A stretch of 64,000 bases of DNA, taken from positions 186,001 through 250,000 of the forward strand of contig NZ_BCWV01000001.1 in the NCBI RefSeq assembly GCF_001894765.1, read 5' to 3'. The stretch's first letter is position 1. Every line of letters begins with the position of its first letter. Source of the stretch: Rhodococcoides corynebacterioides NBRC 14404. Lineage in GTDB: Bacteria; Actinomycetota; Actinomycetes; Mycobacteriales; Mycobacteriaceae. This document shows positions 34,913-42,786 of the stretch, one piece after another. The notes beneath the pieces were generated by a model. That model made no database searches. It was not told where the DNA came from and saw only the letters and a list, made by a program, of their open reading frames with translations. The position numbers were made by a program, and so were the translations under genes.

Positions 34913-35125
34913 AGCAGGGGGTGCGCCACCCGATCCGCGGCAGTTCCAGCAGTCCGCTGCAGCTGCAGCCGACGCGGATCACCGGAAGTCCCGCGGATCC
35001 GGCCGCGCTGCGCAGCCCGCCCAGCAGGGGGGCGCCGCCCGATCCGCTGCAGTTTCAGCAGTCCGCTGGAGCTGCAGCCGACGCGGATCACCGGAAGTCA
35101 CGCGGATCCGGCCGCGCTGCGCAGC
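34913..35125. repeat. Imperfect tandem direct repeat, unit about 109 bases, two copies
   Basis: Copy one runs from 34913 to about 35022 and copy two from 35023 to about 35125. Shared landmarks include CCCGATCCGC, AGCAGTCCGCTG, the long block AGCTGCAGCCGACGCGGATC, ACCGGAAGTC, and GGATCCGGCCGCGCTGCGCA. They differ at a few bases plus one single-base gap. A partial trace (GGATCCGGCCG) also precedes copy one. It is noncoding, rich in CTGCAG and GGATCC palindromes, and lies between the oxygenase operon and the phosphatase gene. Confidence 0.85.
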
Positions 35126-35135
35126 GGGCCCCCGA

Positions 35136-35651
35136 CTACCGCGCCCGGTACCAGGCCTCGAACAGCGGCTGCAGGCAGTCGGCGATGACCTCCCCGACGG
35201 CCTCGAAGACGGCCGAGTCCTGGCCGATGGGATCCTCGATGTCGAGGTCGGTGACGGGGGAGGCGGCGCGGGCGGAGAACCAGGCCGCGGGGTCGACCAC
35301 TCCGGTGCGGCGCGCGAACTCGGCGGCCTCGCGGAGGGTGTAGGTACGACGGAGGGTGCGCGGGGCGACGGTCAGGACCTCGTCGCGATGCCCGGCGGTC
35401 ATGGTGACGACGATGTCGGCGTCGGTCGCGATGGCCGGGGTGAGCCGTCGGGCGGCGAAGCCGGTGGGGTCGCCGCCGAGCGATTCGAGGACGGCGGCGG
35501 CGTGGGACTCGACGCCGTGGCCGACCACCGCGCGCACGCCGGCGCTCTCGGCGGTGACGTCGACCTGCAGCTCGTCGGCCCACGCCGTCGTGAGGCGTTC
35601 GGCCGTGGGGGAGCGACAGATGTTGCCGGTGCAGACGTAGAGCACGCGCAT
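35136..35651 (-). CDS. Low-molecular-weight protein tyrosine phosphatase (Wzb-like)
   Basis: A 171-residue protein with the P-loop LYVCTGNICRSPTAE (Cys7 and Arg13 of Cx5R) right after the start and the general-acid Asp in IEDPIGQD. It would remove phosphate from tyrosines of the BY-kinase tails (28598-30100, perhaps 48159-50252), resetting polysaccharide export. ATG 35651 follows the GGDEF gene by 22 bases, so the two are probably one transcript linking c-di-GMP and tyrosine phosphorylation. Confidence 0.92.
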   Translation of the reverse strand: MRVLYVCTGNICRSPTAERLTTAWADELQVDVTAESAGVRAVVGHGVESHAAAVLESLGGDPTGFAARRLTPAIATDADIVVTMTAGHRDEVLTVAPRTLRRTYTLREAAEFARRTGVVDPAAWFSARAASPVTDLDIEDPIGQDSAVFEAVGEVIADCLQPLFEAWYRAR

Positions 35652-35673
35652 GAGCGGAAGTGTAGGGGCCGGG

Positions 35674-36834
35674 TCAGGCCACGTCGTCGTACGGCCGCCG
35701 GTGCGGCGTGGAGTCGGAGCGCGTCGTCGAACGGTCGCCGGGAGCATCCGGTGGGCAGTGCGCGGTGTCGAGGCGGTCGCCGCCGTCGCGCTTCGCGTCG
35801 TACATGATGCGGTCGGCCCGTCGGAGCAGGTTGTCGACGTCGCTGTGATCGCGCCGGAGCCCGTCGGCGCTCTGCCACGCGAGGCCGGAGCTGGCGGTGA
35901 CGGGCACGGGATCGTCGCCGGAGTGCACGGACTCGTGGACGGCGGTGAAGCGGGTCCGGAACAGCGACGCGGGCACGGCCGCGACCACGCCGAATTCATC
36001 GCCGCCGAGGCGCGCCGCGACGGCCCACCCGTCCGTCGCGGCGCGCAGGCGTTCGCCGACGCGGCGGAGGACGTCGTCACCGCCGGCATGGCCCAGGGTG
36101 TCGTTGACGTGCTTGAAGCCGTCGAGGTCGATGACCAGGGCACCGACGACGTGATCGGCCGGTAGGTGCATGTGACTGTGGCCGGCCACCATCTGGTGCA
36201 GGCCGCGTCGGTTGAGCACGCCGGTGAGGGGGTCGTCGGCGGACCGGTAGGCATCGTCCCGGAGGTGGAACAGCGGCACCTGCGTGAGCAACGGCATGAA
36301 GGCGAACAGGGCGGCCAGCACCAGCAGCTGGACGACGAGGAGAGTCGTGTCGCTGTCGGACCCGCGCGCGGCGATCACCATGAGGATCGCGGACCCCGAC
36401 ACCGTCGCGCCGACGTGGAGAAACAGCGCCGTCATCGGCAGGAAGTGTCCGCAGTAGACGCCGACCACGAGGAACGCGGTGGCCAGGGTGAACGCCGTCG
36501 GCGCATCGGCGACGGACAGCAGCGCGCAGAAGATCAACAGGTCCGCGCAGACGACGAAGAGCACGGACTGGTGGTACGTCGGCCACGGTCGCGTCCACCA
36601 GAGCACGGCGACCACGATGCCGCCGACCATGCCGGTGGTCATCAGCGCCGACCCGGCCGCTCCGGTCGGTCCGATCGGGCTGAGGAACAACGCTCCGCCC
36701 GCCACGACCATCGTCAGGACGATCCCACCGATGCTGCGCCGGTAGTGATCCAGCAGCCCGTGTCGCCGCATGTAGTCCGGGAGCGCTGCGTAGTCGAACG
36801 GCAGGCGCCGCCACCGAACCAGCAGACGGAACAT
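35674..36834 (-). CDS. Membrane-bound diguanylate cyclase (GGDEF)
   Basis: A 386-residue protein: five or six membrane segments in residues 35-195, then a GGDEF domain starting DPLTGVLNRRGLHQMVAGHS with DLDGFKHVNDTLGHAGGDD and the active site ARLGGDEFGV. All catalytic features look intact. No EAL domain follows. The tail after residue 345 is polar and disordered. ATG 36834. It is similar in layout to 26779-27888, with the phosphatase gene directly downstream. Confidence 0.9.
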   Translation of the reverse strand: MFRLLVRWRRLPFDYAALPDYMRRHGLLDHYRRSIGGIVLTMVVAGGALFLSPIGPTGAAGSALMTTGMVGGIVVAVLWWTRPWPTYHQSVLFVVCADLLIFCALLSVADAPTAFTLATAFLVVGVYCGHFLPMTALFLHVGATVSGSAILMVIAARGSDSDTTLLVVQLLVLAALFAFMPLLTQVPLFHLRDDAYRSADDPLTGVLNRRGLHQMVAGHSHMHLPADHVVGALVIDLDGFKHVNDTLGHAGGDDVLRRVGERLRAATDGWAVAARLGGDEFGVVAAVPASLFRTRFTAVHESVHSGDDPVPVTASSGLAWQSADGLRRDHSDVDNLLRRADRIMYDAKRDGGDRLDTAHCPPDAPGDRSTTRSDSTPHRRPYDDVA

Positions 36835-37029
36835 GAGGACAACTCCCGAGACACAGGGGGATGAGCGACGCGAAGCAGGACCGAATCTCGTGAGAAGAGT
36901 ACCGAAACCTACCGACTGGATCGTTAGTGCGTCCGAAGTGTTACAGAAGCAACGTTCGTCGGGCGGTGAGACGACGGACAACCGGGTACACCTCGACGCA
37001 CCGTTCGCACGCCGAGGAGGATGACCAGG

Positions 37030-38376
37030 GTGACCGCCCAGCAGATCGACCCCGACGCCGATCGACTCCCACGTCGCCGCCCGTCCGTCGTCGTCATCGG
37101 GGGTGGCTTCGGCGGCCTCTACGCCGCGCGACGACTTCGTAAGGTCGACGGCGACGTCACCGTGCTCGACCGCGGCACCTCGCACGTCTTCCAACCTCTG
37201 CTCTACCAGTGCGCGACGGGACTGCTGTCCGAAGGATCGATCACCTCTCCGCTGCGCCATCTGCTGCGGCGGCAGAAGAACACGCACGTGGCGCTCGGCG
37301 AGGCGTCGGGCATCGACCCCGAGAACCGAACCGTCACCGCAACGCGCATGGACGGGTCGACGTTCGAGTTGCACTACGACTACCTCGTGGTCGCCGCGGG
37401 CATGCGGCAGAGCTACCACGGGCACGAGGAGTTCGCGCAGCACGCGCCGGGGATGAAGACCGTCGACGACGCCCTGGCGATCCGACGCAAGCTCATCGGT
37501 GCGTTCGAGATGGCCGAATCGCTCCCCACCCCGGAGGAACGACGCCCGTGGCTCACGTTCGCCGTCTCGGGTGGCGGCCCGACGGGGGTGGAGATCGCCG
37601 GGCAGATCCGCGAACTGGCCACGCGTGCCCTCGAGCACGAGTTCCGGGCGATCGATCCCGGCGAGGCGCGGGTGTTGCTGTTTCACGGCGGCGATCGCGT
37701 GCTGGAGTCGTTCGACGAGCGCCTGTCGGCGAAGGCGCAGAAGACGCTGGACGCCGTCGGCGTCGAGACGCACCTGGGCGTGCACGTCACCGACGTTCGC
37801 GCCGACGGCATCGAGACGACGACGAAGAAGGACGAGAAGGTCACCTCTTACGACTGCCGAACCGTCCTGTGGACGGCGGGTGTCGAGGCGGTGCCGTTCG
37901 CCGGGACTCTCGCTCGGGCCCTCGGAGTCTCTCAGGATCGCGGCGGCCGCATTCCGGTCCAGCCCGATCTGTCCGTCGCCGGCCACCCCGAGATCTACGT
38001 GGTGGGCGACGTCAGTGCGCTGAACGACCTGCCCGGTGTCGCCGAGGTGGCCATGCAGGGCGGACACCACGCCGGGGCGATGATCGCGAAGAGCCTCGAG
38101 CGGGGTCAGCGGCACTCCACGCCCTTCCGGTATCGCGATCTCGGATCCGCCGCGTACATTGCTCGTCGTCACGCGTTGCTGCAGGCGGGTCCGATCCAAC
38201 TGTCGGGGTTCGCAGGATGGGCGGCGTGGGGTGCGATCCACATCGCCTTCCTCTCCGGCCGGCGCAATCGGGCCGGAACCCTGATCAACTGGGCGGCCAC
38301 GCTGGCCTCCGGAACGCGCCGCGAGCGTGCGGTGACCTTCGGCGATCCCGAGACCGCGCGCAGACCGTACACCTGA
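37030..38376 (+). CDS. ndh: Type II NADH dehydrogenase
   Basis: A 448-residue flavoprotein of the NDH-2 family, which passes electrons from NADH to menaquinone without pumping protons. The FAD site is VVVIGGGFGGLYAARRL, the quinone-side segment is FQPLLYQCATGLLSEGSI, the NADH site is FAVSGGGPTGVEIAGQI, and YVVGDVSALND closes the FAD domain. A C-terminal amphipathic region (GWAAWGAIHIAFL) binds the membrane. AGGAGG at 37015-37020 sits nine bases before GTG 37030 but directly abuts ATG 37021, so I chose GTG. Confidence 0.92.
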   Translation: MTAQQIDPDADRLPRRRPSVVVIGGGFGGLYAARRLRKVDGDVTVLDRGTSHVFQPLLYQCATGLLSEGSITSPLRHLLRRQKNTHVALGEASGIDPENRTVTATRMDGSTFELHYDYLVVAAGMRQSYHGHEEFAQHAPGMKTVDDALAIRRKLIGAFEMAESLPTPEERRPWLTFAVSGGGPTGVEIAGQIRELATRALEHEFRAIDPGEARVLLFHGGDRVLESFDERLSAKAQKTLDAVGVETHLGVHVTDVRADGIETTTKKDEKVTSYDCRTVLWTAGVEAVPFAGTLARALGVSQDRGGRIPVQPDLSVAGHPEIYVVGDVSALNDLPGVAEVAMQGGHHAGAMIAKSLERGQRHSTPFRYRDLGSAAYIARRHALLQAGPIQLSGFAGWAAWGAIHIAFLSGRRNRAGTLINWAATLASGTRRERAVTFGDPETARRPYT

Positions 38377-38513
38377 CCCGAACCGGGTCGCGCGTTCGTG
38401 GAGAGCGAGTAAAACCGTCGGGGTGACGCCTGTCGGTGTGTTTCGTTACACTTCGGGACGGAAAGCAGCGCCGGTGGTCCGGTCCGCTGCACGCGAACTG
38501 TCGAAGGCGGCTG

Positions 38514-39992
38514 ATGAGCTCGGTTCTCGGGGTGTCCGTGGGCACCAGTGCGGTGCGCATGGCCAGCCCCGTGCGCGAGGTGCACGCGGGGTCGACCGCG
38601 CGGTTCCGCCACCGTGTCATCGACACCAGCTTCGACCCGGCCGAGCAGCTCGCCGCCCAGTCCATCGGTGAGGTGCTGGCAGATCCGGCCATGCCGGACC
38701 CCATCGCGGCCACCGGCGTCGCTTATCGCGACGATGCGCAGGCCGGTGCCGTCGCCAAGGCCATGGCCCGCCAACACATCGCGAACTACCGCCTGGTGCC
38801 GGAAGTCCACGCCGCGATCGGCTTCCTGCGGACCACCGGCGACCTGGAGGGGTTGCGGACGGTCGCGTTGTACGACCTCGGCAGTTCCGGCCTGTCCGTC
38901 ACCGTCGTCGATCTCGAGACCGGCGAGGTCCTGGCGTCGGAACGCAGCTTCGTGGTCAGCGGCAATCTGTTCGACGCCCTGATCCGGGACAACCAGATCG
39001 GACGCCAGCAGCCGGGCGCCGACGGCGTCGACGAGCGGGAGTTCGAGGCTCGCTGTCGAGTCGCCAAGGAGCAACTGTCCACCAACGGCGCGGTGTGCAT
39101 ACCCGGGATGGGCGGCCTGATCCTGCTCTCCCGCGAGGCGTTCGACGCCATGGCGACGGTCCCGATCGAATCGTCGGCCCGGCTGACGCGGGACGTCCTC
39201 GCCCGCGTCGACCGTCCGGTCGACGCCCTCGTTCTGGTCGGCGGCGGTGCCCGTATCCCGCTCGTGCAGGAGACGCTCGCCTCCTGGGTGGGTCTGCGCA
39301 CCATCACGCCCGACGAGCCGGAACTGGTCGCCGCCAAGGGCGCTGCTCTGTCCGCGACGCCGGTCGAGCACGCTTCCACCGTCGTGGCGCCGATGGGGCA
39401 CGCTCCCACCGTCGCGGCGCCGGTCGACGACGCCCGTCCCGCGCCGGTCGCTCCTCGGCCGGGGCCGCCCGTCGACCCGGGGCCGGCCGCCGACGAAACC
39501 GCACCCGAGGACGCTCCCCGGTCGAGCGGCATGGCCTACAGCGAGGTCGCGGATCCGCGCTCGGCGGAGACGCCGGCATGGCTGTCCGGGGACACCGGTG
39601 CACCGTCGTCGGAGGGGTATCGACGGCGCTCCAAGGCGCCGCTGTTCGCCGCGCTCGGTCTGGCCGTCGCGGCAGCGGTCGGCCTCGTGCTGGGCTACGG
39701 CGGCACCTCGTCGCGAGCGGTGGACGACGCGTCCACCGGTGCCGAGGTCACGACGACGGTGCCCGTGACCACCACGCCGCGAGCAACGACCACCCCGCCG
39801 ACGACCACGCCCCCGCCGCCGTCGCCCACCACCACCGTCGCACCGCCCGTCGAGGACTCGGCGCCGGTGTACGAGGCGCCCGCTCCGGCGCCTGCGCCGG
39901 CTCCGGCCCCGGCGCCGCTGATCCCGGGCCTGCCGCAGTTCCAGCTGCCGCCCCCGATTCAGTTGCCCCCGTTGGTTCTTCCGCGCTTCTGA
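38514..39992 (+). CDS. Hsp70-like membrane protein with Pro-rich tail (copy 1)
   Basis: A 492-residue protein. Residues 1-285 keep parts of the Hsp70/actin ATPase fold: the first phosphate loop GVSVGTSAVRM, the second YDLGSSGLSVTVVD and the adenosine motif LVGGGARIPLV. The usual substrate-binding domain is missing. Instead come a Pro/Ala linker, one membrane helix (LFAALGLAVAAAVGLVLGYG, about residue 385) and an outside tail of Thr/Pro then Pro-Ala repeats. Actinobacteria have several such proteins near envelope loci. ATG 38514. A shorter relative is at 56707-57795. Confidence 0.8.
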   Translation: MSSVLGVSVGTSAVRMASPVREVHAGSTARFRHRVIDTSFDPAEQLAAQSIGEVLADPAMPDPIAATGVAYRDDAQAGAVAKAMARQHIANYRLVPEVHAAIGFLRTTGDLEGLRTVALYDLGSSGLSVTVVDLETGEVLASERSFVVSGNLFDALIRDNQIGRQQPGADGVDEREFEARCRVAKEQLSTNGAVCIPGMGGLILLSREAFDAMATVPIESSARLTRDVLARVDRPVDALVLVGGGARIPLVQETLASWVGLRTITPDEPELVAAKGAALSATPVEHASTVVAPMGHAPTVAAPVDDARPAPVAPRPGPPVDPGPAADETAPEDAPRSSGMAYSEVADPRSAETPAWLSGDTGAPSSEGYRRRSKAPLFAALGLAVAAAVGLVLGYGGTSSRAVDDASTGAEVTTTVPVTTTPRATTTPPTTTPPPPSPTTTVAPPVEDSAPVYEAPAPAPAPAPAPAPLIPGLPQFQLPPPIQLPPLVLPRF

Positions 39993-40028
39993 TACTTCCG
40001 CGCTTCCGGTACTTCCGCGCTTCTGATA
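39978..40028. repeat. 17-base tandem repeat, three copies
   Basis: CTTCCGCGCTTCTGATA is repeated at 39978, 39995 (two mismatches, ...CCGGTA) and 40012. The first copy contains the stop codon of the Hsp70-like gene, so the repeat copies the gene's own end into the downstream spacer. Confidence 0.9.
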
Positions 40029-40038
40029 CCGACGCGAG

Positions 40039-40091
40039 CGCCGTAGCCCCCCGACGACGCCACCGCGAGGGGTGGCGCCGCTGCTACGGCG
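40039..40091. terminator. Nested hairpin between convergent genes
   Basis: CGCCGTAGC at 40039-40047 pairs with GCTACGGCG at 40083-40091, and inside it CGCCACC pairs with GGTGGCG (from about 40058). It lies between the end of the Hsp70-like gene and the last codons of the YdcF gene, which suits a bidirectional terminator. No U-tract is visible. Confidence 0.65.
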
Positions 40092-40635
40092 ATCGCGTCG
40101 GTGTGCACTCGTTGTCGAGTGCGGCCTTGAGGTATCCGGCGGTCTGATAGACGTAGCTCCACGCCCACTCGACGACGTTCTGCGAGGTGGGGTTGGCTGC
40201 CATGGTGACGCGGCCGGAGAAGCACTGCTCCACGATGAAGCGCGCGCGGGACAGGTGCGGGGTATAGGTGACCACGATGACGTGGTGCCAGTTCTTCTCC
40301 TCCGCGAGCGCGGCGATTTCCTCGGCCTCGCCTTTGGTGGAGTACGGATCGGGGAGGAAGCAGCTGACCGTCACCGAGTAGTCGCCGTCGCAGATCTGTT
40401 GCATCCGAACGTCGTCCGGCCCGACGGAATTGGACAGCACCACCTCCGGTGCGTATCCGCTCTCGGCGAGGTCGATGCCGTAGTGGAAGCGGGCGTAGGG
40501 CTCCCCGCCGAGCACGACGACGGCGTCGGCGGGCTCGAGGGGATCGACTTGCGGGTGGACGTACACGGGCCATCCCGCCGCGATCACCACCGCGAGCAGA
40601 GCCGTGCACGCCACCAGGAGGCGGCGGAGGGTCAT
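40084..40635 (-). CDS. YdcF-like (DUF218) envelope protein
   Basis: A 183-residue protein with an N-terminal membrane helix (LLVACTALLAVVIAAGWPVY) and a DUF218 domain: ADAVVVLGGEPYARFHYGID, the EVVLSNS strand, DPYSTKGEAEEIAAL and the HHVIVVTYTPHLSRARFIVE region. DUF218 proteins are linked with envelope and glycan metabolism but have no settled reaction. It is the last gene downstream of the sugar-phosphate transferase, six bases after it, so it may act on the same pathway. Confidence 0.82.
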   Translation of the reverse strand: MTLRRLLVACTALLAVVIAAGWPVYVHPQVDPLEPADAVVVLGGEPYARFHYGIDLAESGYAPEVVLSNSVGPDDVRMQQICDGDYSVTVSCFLPDPYSTKGEAEEIAALAEEKNWHHVIVVTYTPHLSRARFIVEQCFSGRVTMAANPTSQNVVEWAWSYVYQTAGYLKAALDNECTPTRSP

Positions 40636-40641
40636 GGTCGA

Positions 40642-42216
40642 TCAGCCGCCGGTCCGCCGGAGCACGGCCATCACCGTGCGGAGGAGAATCTTGACGTCGA
40701 GCCAGAGCGACCAGTTCTCGATGTAGTAGTTGTCGTAGAGCGCGCGGTCCTGCAGCGAGGTGTCGCCGCGGAGTCCGTGCACGGCGGCCCACCCGGTGAG
40801 TCCTCCCGGAACACGGTGTCGCGCACTGTATCCGGGGATCTCGCTGGCGAACTTGTCCACGAAGTGCGGTCGCTCGGGCCGCGGGCCCACCAGGTCCATG
40901 TCTCCCTTGACCACGTTCCACAGCTGCGGGAGTTCGTCCAGCGAGGTCGCGCGGAGGAACCGGCCGAGGCGACCGATGCGCGCGTCCTGCGAGATGTTCC
41001 AGGTGGTGTCGGCTTCCTCGCGCGACGCCGGTTTCATCGAGCGGAACTTCAGGCATTCGAACACCCGACCGTCCGCGGTGACGCGGATCTGGCGGAAGAG
41101 CACCGGTGCCGTGGGATCCGACAACCGCACGGCCACCGCCACCGTGGCGAGGACGGGGGCGAGGGCCACCATGGCAAGCGCGGCCAACAGGCTGCTCACC
41201 ACGCGCTTGACGCCCCACGCGAGGGACCGGTGCACGTCGCGGCGGATGCGGACCAGCGGGATGGCGTGCAGACGGTCCATGTCACCGGAGACCGACACGA
41301 ACTCGAACAGCCGAGGGACGACGAAGATCTCGCAGTCCATGCGGTCGCACTCGCGCAGCAGCGTGAGCAGAGCGGACTCGCGCATCGCCGAGAAGGCGAT
41401 GACGACCGTGTCGATCTGCCGCACGGCGATGTAGGCCCGCAGTTGGTTGGCCAGCGGCTCCACCGGGATGCGGCTGGCCACGATCGCCGGCATCGGCGAA
41501 TCGTCCAGCAGCGCATGGGGTGCGAGCCCGTGCTCGGGATAGGCCTGCATGCTCTCGACGAGTCGCCCCGCGACCTGGCCGCTGCCGATCACCACGGTGC
41601 GACGCTGGAACCGGACGGACCGGCGCAGGCGACGGGTCACCACGTAGGAGAGCTGTCGGCCGACGATCATCGCCACCAGCACGGCACCGGCCACGGCGGT
41701 GGCGCCGCCGACGGACGTCCAGGGCGCGGTGATCACCACGGCGACCAGGGTGGCCACGGCCACGGTGGTGGCCATCCGCGGCAGGTCGTCGAGGACGGAC
41801 AGCGTCAGGCGTTGCCGACGCTGGTGGGGGACCACCACGGCCAGCACCACCAGGACGGCGAGGAGGAGGCGGTTGCCGGCGAACGGCACCGCCGCGAGGG
41901 CGACGATCAGGGCCGCCGTCTCGAGCAGCACGCCGAGCACACCGTTGAGATGCAGCGCCAGCCACCGAGAGCCCCGGCTCCGCGGCGCGGACATTCCGGG
42001 CCGCAGCGGGATCGGCTCGGCGAGACGATCGTCGACCGGCTCCGTGCGCGGCGTCGGCGCACCCAGCCGTGCCGTCGCGCGCTCGTCCGTGCGCGGCGTC
42101 TGGTACTGCACCTCCTCGGCGCGGCGGGCGAAGCGAGGCAGCAGATTGTCCGGCTCGGTTTCCGGGACGGAATCGGAGAGGCGGAGAGGTGCGGTGTCGG
42201 AATGTGACGTGGTCAT
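40642..42216 (-). CDS. Initiating undecaprenyl-phosphate sugar-phosphate transferase
   Basis: A 524-residue polyisoprenyl-phosphate hexose-1-phosphate transferase. It has a polar 80-residue N-terminus, four membrane helices (about 85-190), a nucleotide-fold domain (VVIGSGQVAGRLVES), one further helix and the C-terminal catalytic part: LFRQIRVTADGRVFECLKFR, SMKPASREEA, FLRATSLDELPQLWNVVKGD and DLVGPRPERP. It starts the repeat unit by moving hexose-1-phosphate to undecaprenyl phosphate. ATG 42216 overlaps the stop of a carrier-protein gene, which is unusual for this enzyme and points to a link with the aminoacyl system at 61253-63636. Confidence 0.92.
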   Translation of the reverse strand: MTTSHSDTAPLRLSDSVPETEPDNLLPRFARRAEEVQYQTPRTDERATARLGAPTPRTEPVDDRLAEPIPLRPGMSAPRSRGSRWLALHLNGVLGVLLETAALIVALAAVPFAGNRLLLAVLVVLAVVVPHQRRQRLTLSVLDDLPRMATTVAVATLVAVVITAPWTSVGGATAVAGAVLVAMIVGRQLSYVVTRRLRRSVRFQRRTVVIGSGQVAGRLVESMQAYPEHGLAPHALLDDSPMPAIVASRIPVEPLANQLRAYIAVRQIDTVVIAFSAMRESALLTLLRECDRMDCEIFVVPRLFEFVSVSGDMDRLHAIPLVRIRRDVHRSLAWGVKRVVSSLLAALAMVALAPVLATVAVAVRLSDPTAPVLFRQIRVTADGRVFECLKFRSMKPASREEADTTWNISQDARIGRLGRFLRATSLDELPQLWNVVKGDMDLVGPRPERPHFVDKFASEIPGYSARHRVPGGLTGWAAVHGLRGDTSLQDRALYDNYYIENWSLWLDVKILLRTVMAVLRRTGG

Positions 42217-42554
42217 CGACGACTTCCCGGAACGGACGCGGCGGCGTCCTTCCTGCCGTCCGTACCGTCCGTGCCCTCCAGTACGAGGGCGAGCGCGGCG
42301 CGGATGGTGGCGATCGAGGCGAAGGTGGACTTGCGCAGCAACACGTCGGGGAACTCGGTGCCGATGGAATCCTCGAGGTCGACCAGGACGGCGACGCTGG
42401 CGTGCGACGTCAGCCCGGCATCGAAGAGGTCGTCGGAGTCGGTGATGGTCCACGCGTCGACGGGAAGCCGGCCCGCTCGCTGCAGCGAGCTCCGCACGAG
42501 GTGATCGTGCGAGGCGACGGGTGCGTCGTTCGGTGCGGGCGCCGACTGCGTCAC
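42213..42554 (-). CDS. Acyl/aminoacyl carrier protein (copy 1)
   Basis: A 113-residue carrier protein. A polar N-terminus is followed by the four-helix carrier fold with the phosphopantetheine site DLFDAGLTSHASVAVL (Ser50), then FPDVLLRKSTFASIATIRAA. The same residues recur in the copy at 63379-63636, so both belong to one subfamily and probably meet the same ligase. AAGGAG stands eight bases before GTG 42554, which I prefer to GTG 42563. It is coupled to the initiating transferase gene by ATGA. It would carry an acyl or aminoacyl thioester. It has tails at both ends that copy 2 lacks. Confidence 0.85.
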   Translation of the reverse strand: MTQSAPAPNDAPVASHDHLVRSSLQRAGRLPVDAWTITDSDDLFDAGLTSHASVAVLVDLEDSIGTEFPDVLLRKSTFASIATIRAALALVLEGTDGTDGRKDAAASVPGSRR

Positions 42555-42710
42555 GGGGCTCACTCCTTCGAAGTACCTCGGACCGGCGACGGTCCATTCG
42601 TGTGCGTGTGCGCACCGCCAGTCGGTGACTGTCTGCGCCCCGCGGCGACACCCGTCGACGAGCGATGAGAAACTGATGCGGCCCGCTGCTGCGGGGCGAC
42701 TCGGTTGTCA

Positions 42711-42754
42711 CGGAGAACTATATACGAGTCGTTTCCGTACCGCACGATTGTTTC
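42711..42754 (-). promoter_or_regulatory. Conserved element upstream of carrier protein 1
   Basis: On the minus strand, ACTCGTATATAGTT matches ACTCGTGTATTGTT upstream of carrier protein 2 at 12 of 14 positions, and TATAGT/TATTGT could be the -10 box. A GAAAC-n-TCGT unit occurs twice here (42743-42754 and 42724-42735, seen on the plus strand as CACGATTGTTTC and ACGAGTCGTTTC) and once at the other site. It lies 160 bases before the start, in the divergent region shared with the GNAT gene. Confidence 0.55.
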
Positions 42755-42774
42755 TGGCCCCGCGAAAGTACCGA

Positions 42775-42786
42775 TACTCTGTCGAG
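42775..42786 (+). promoter_or_regulatory. Probable leaderless -10 box of the GNAT gene
   Basis: TACTCT (TAnnnT) at 42775-42780 stands six bases before GTG 42787, the spacing of leaderless actinobacterial promoters. No Shine-Dalgarno precedes this GTG. Confidence 0.5.

Noticed and set aside
34913-35125. CRISPR array
   Set aside because: The units are 109 bases long and directly adjacent, without unique spacers, and no cas gene is present.
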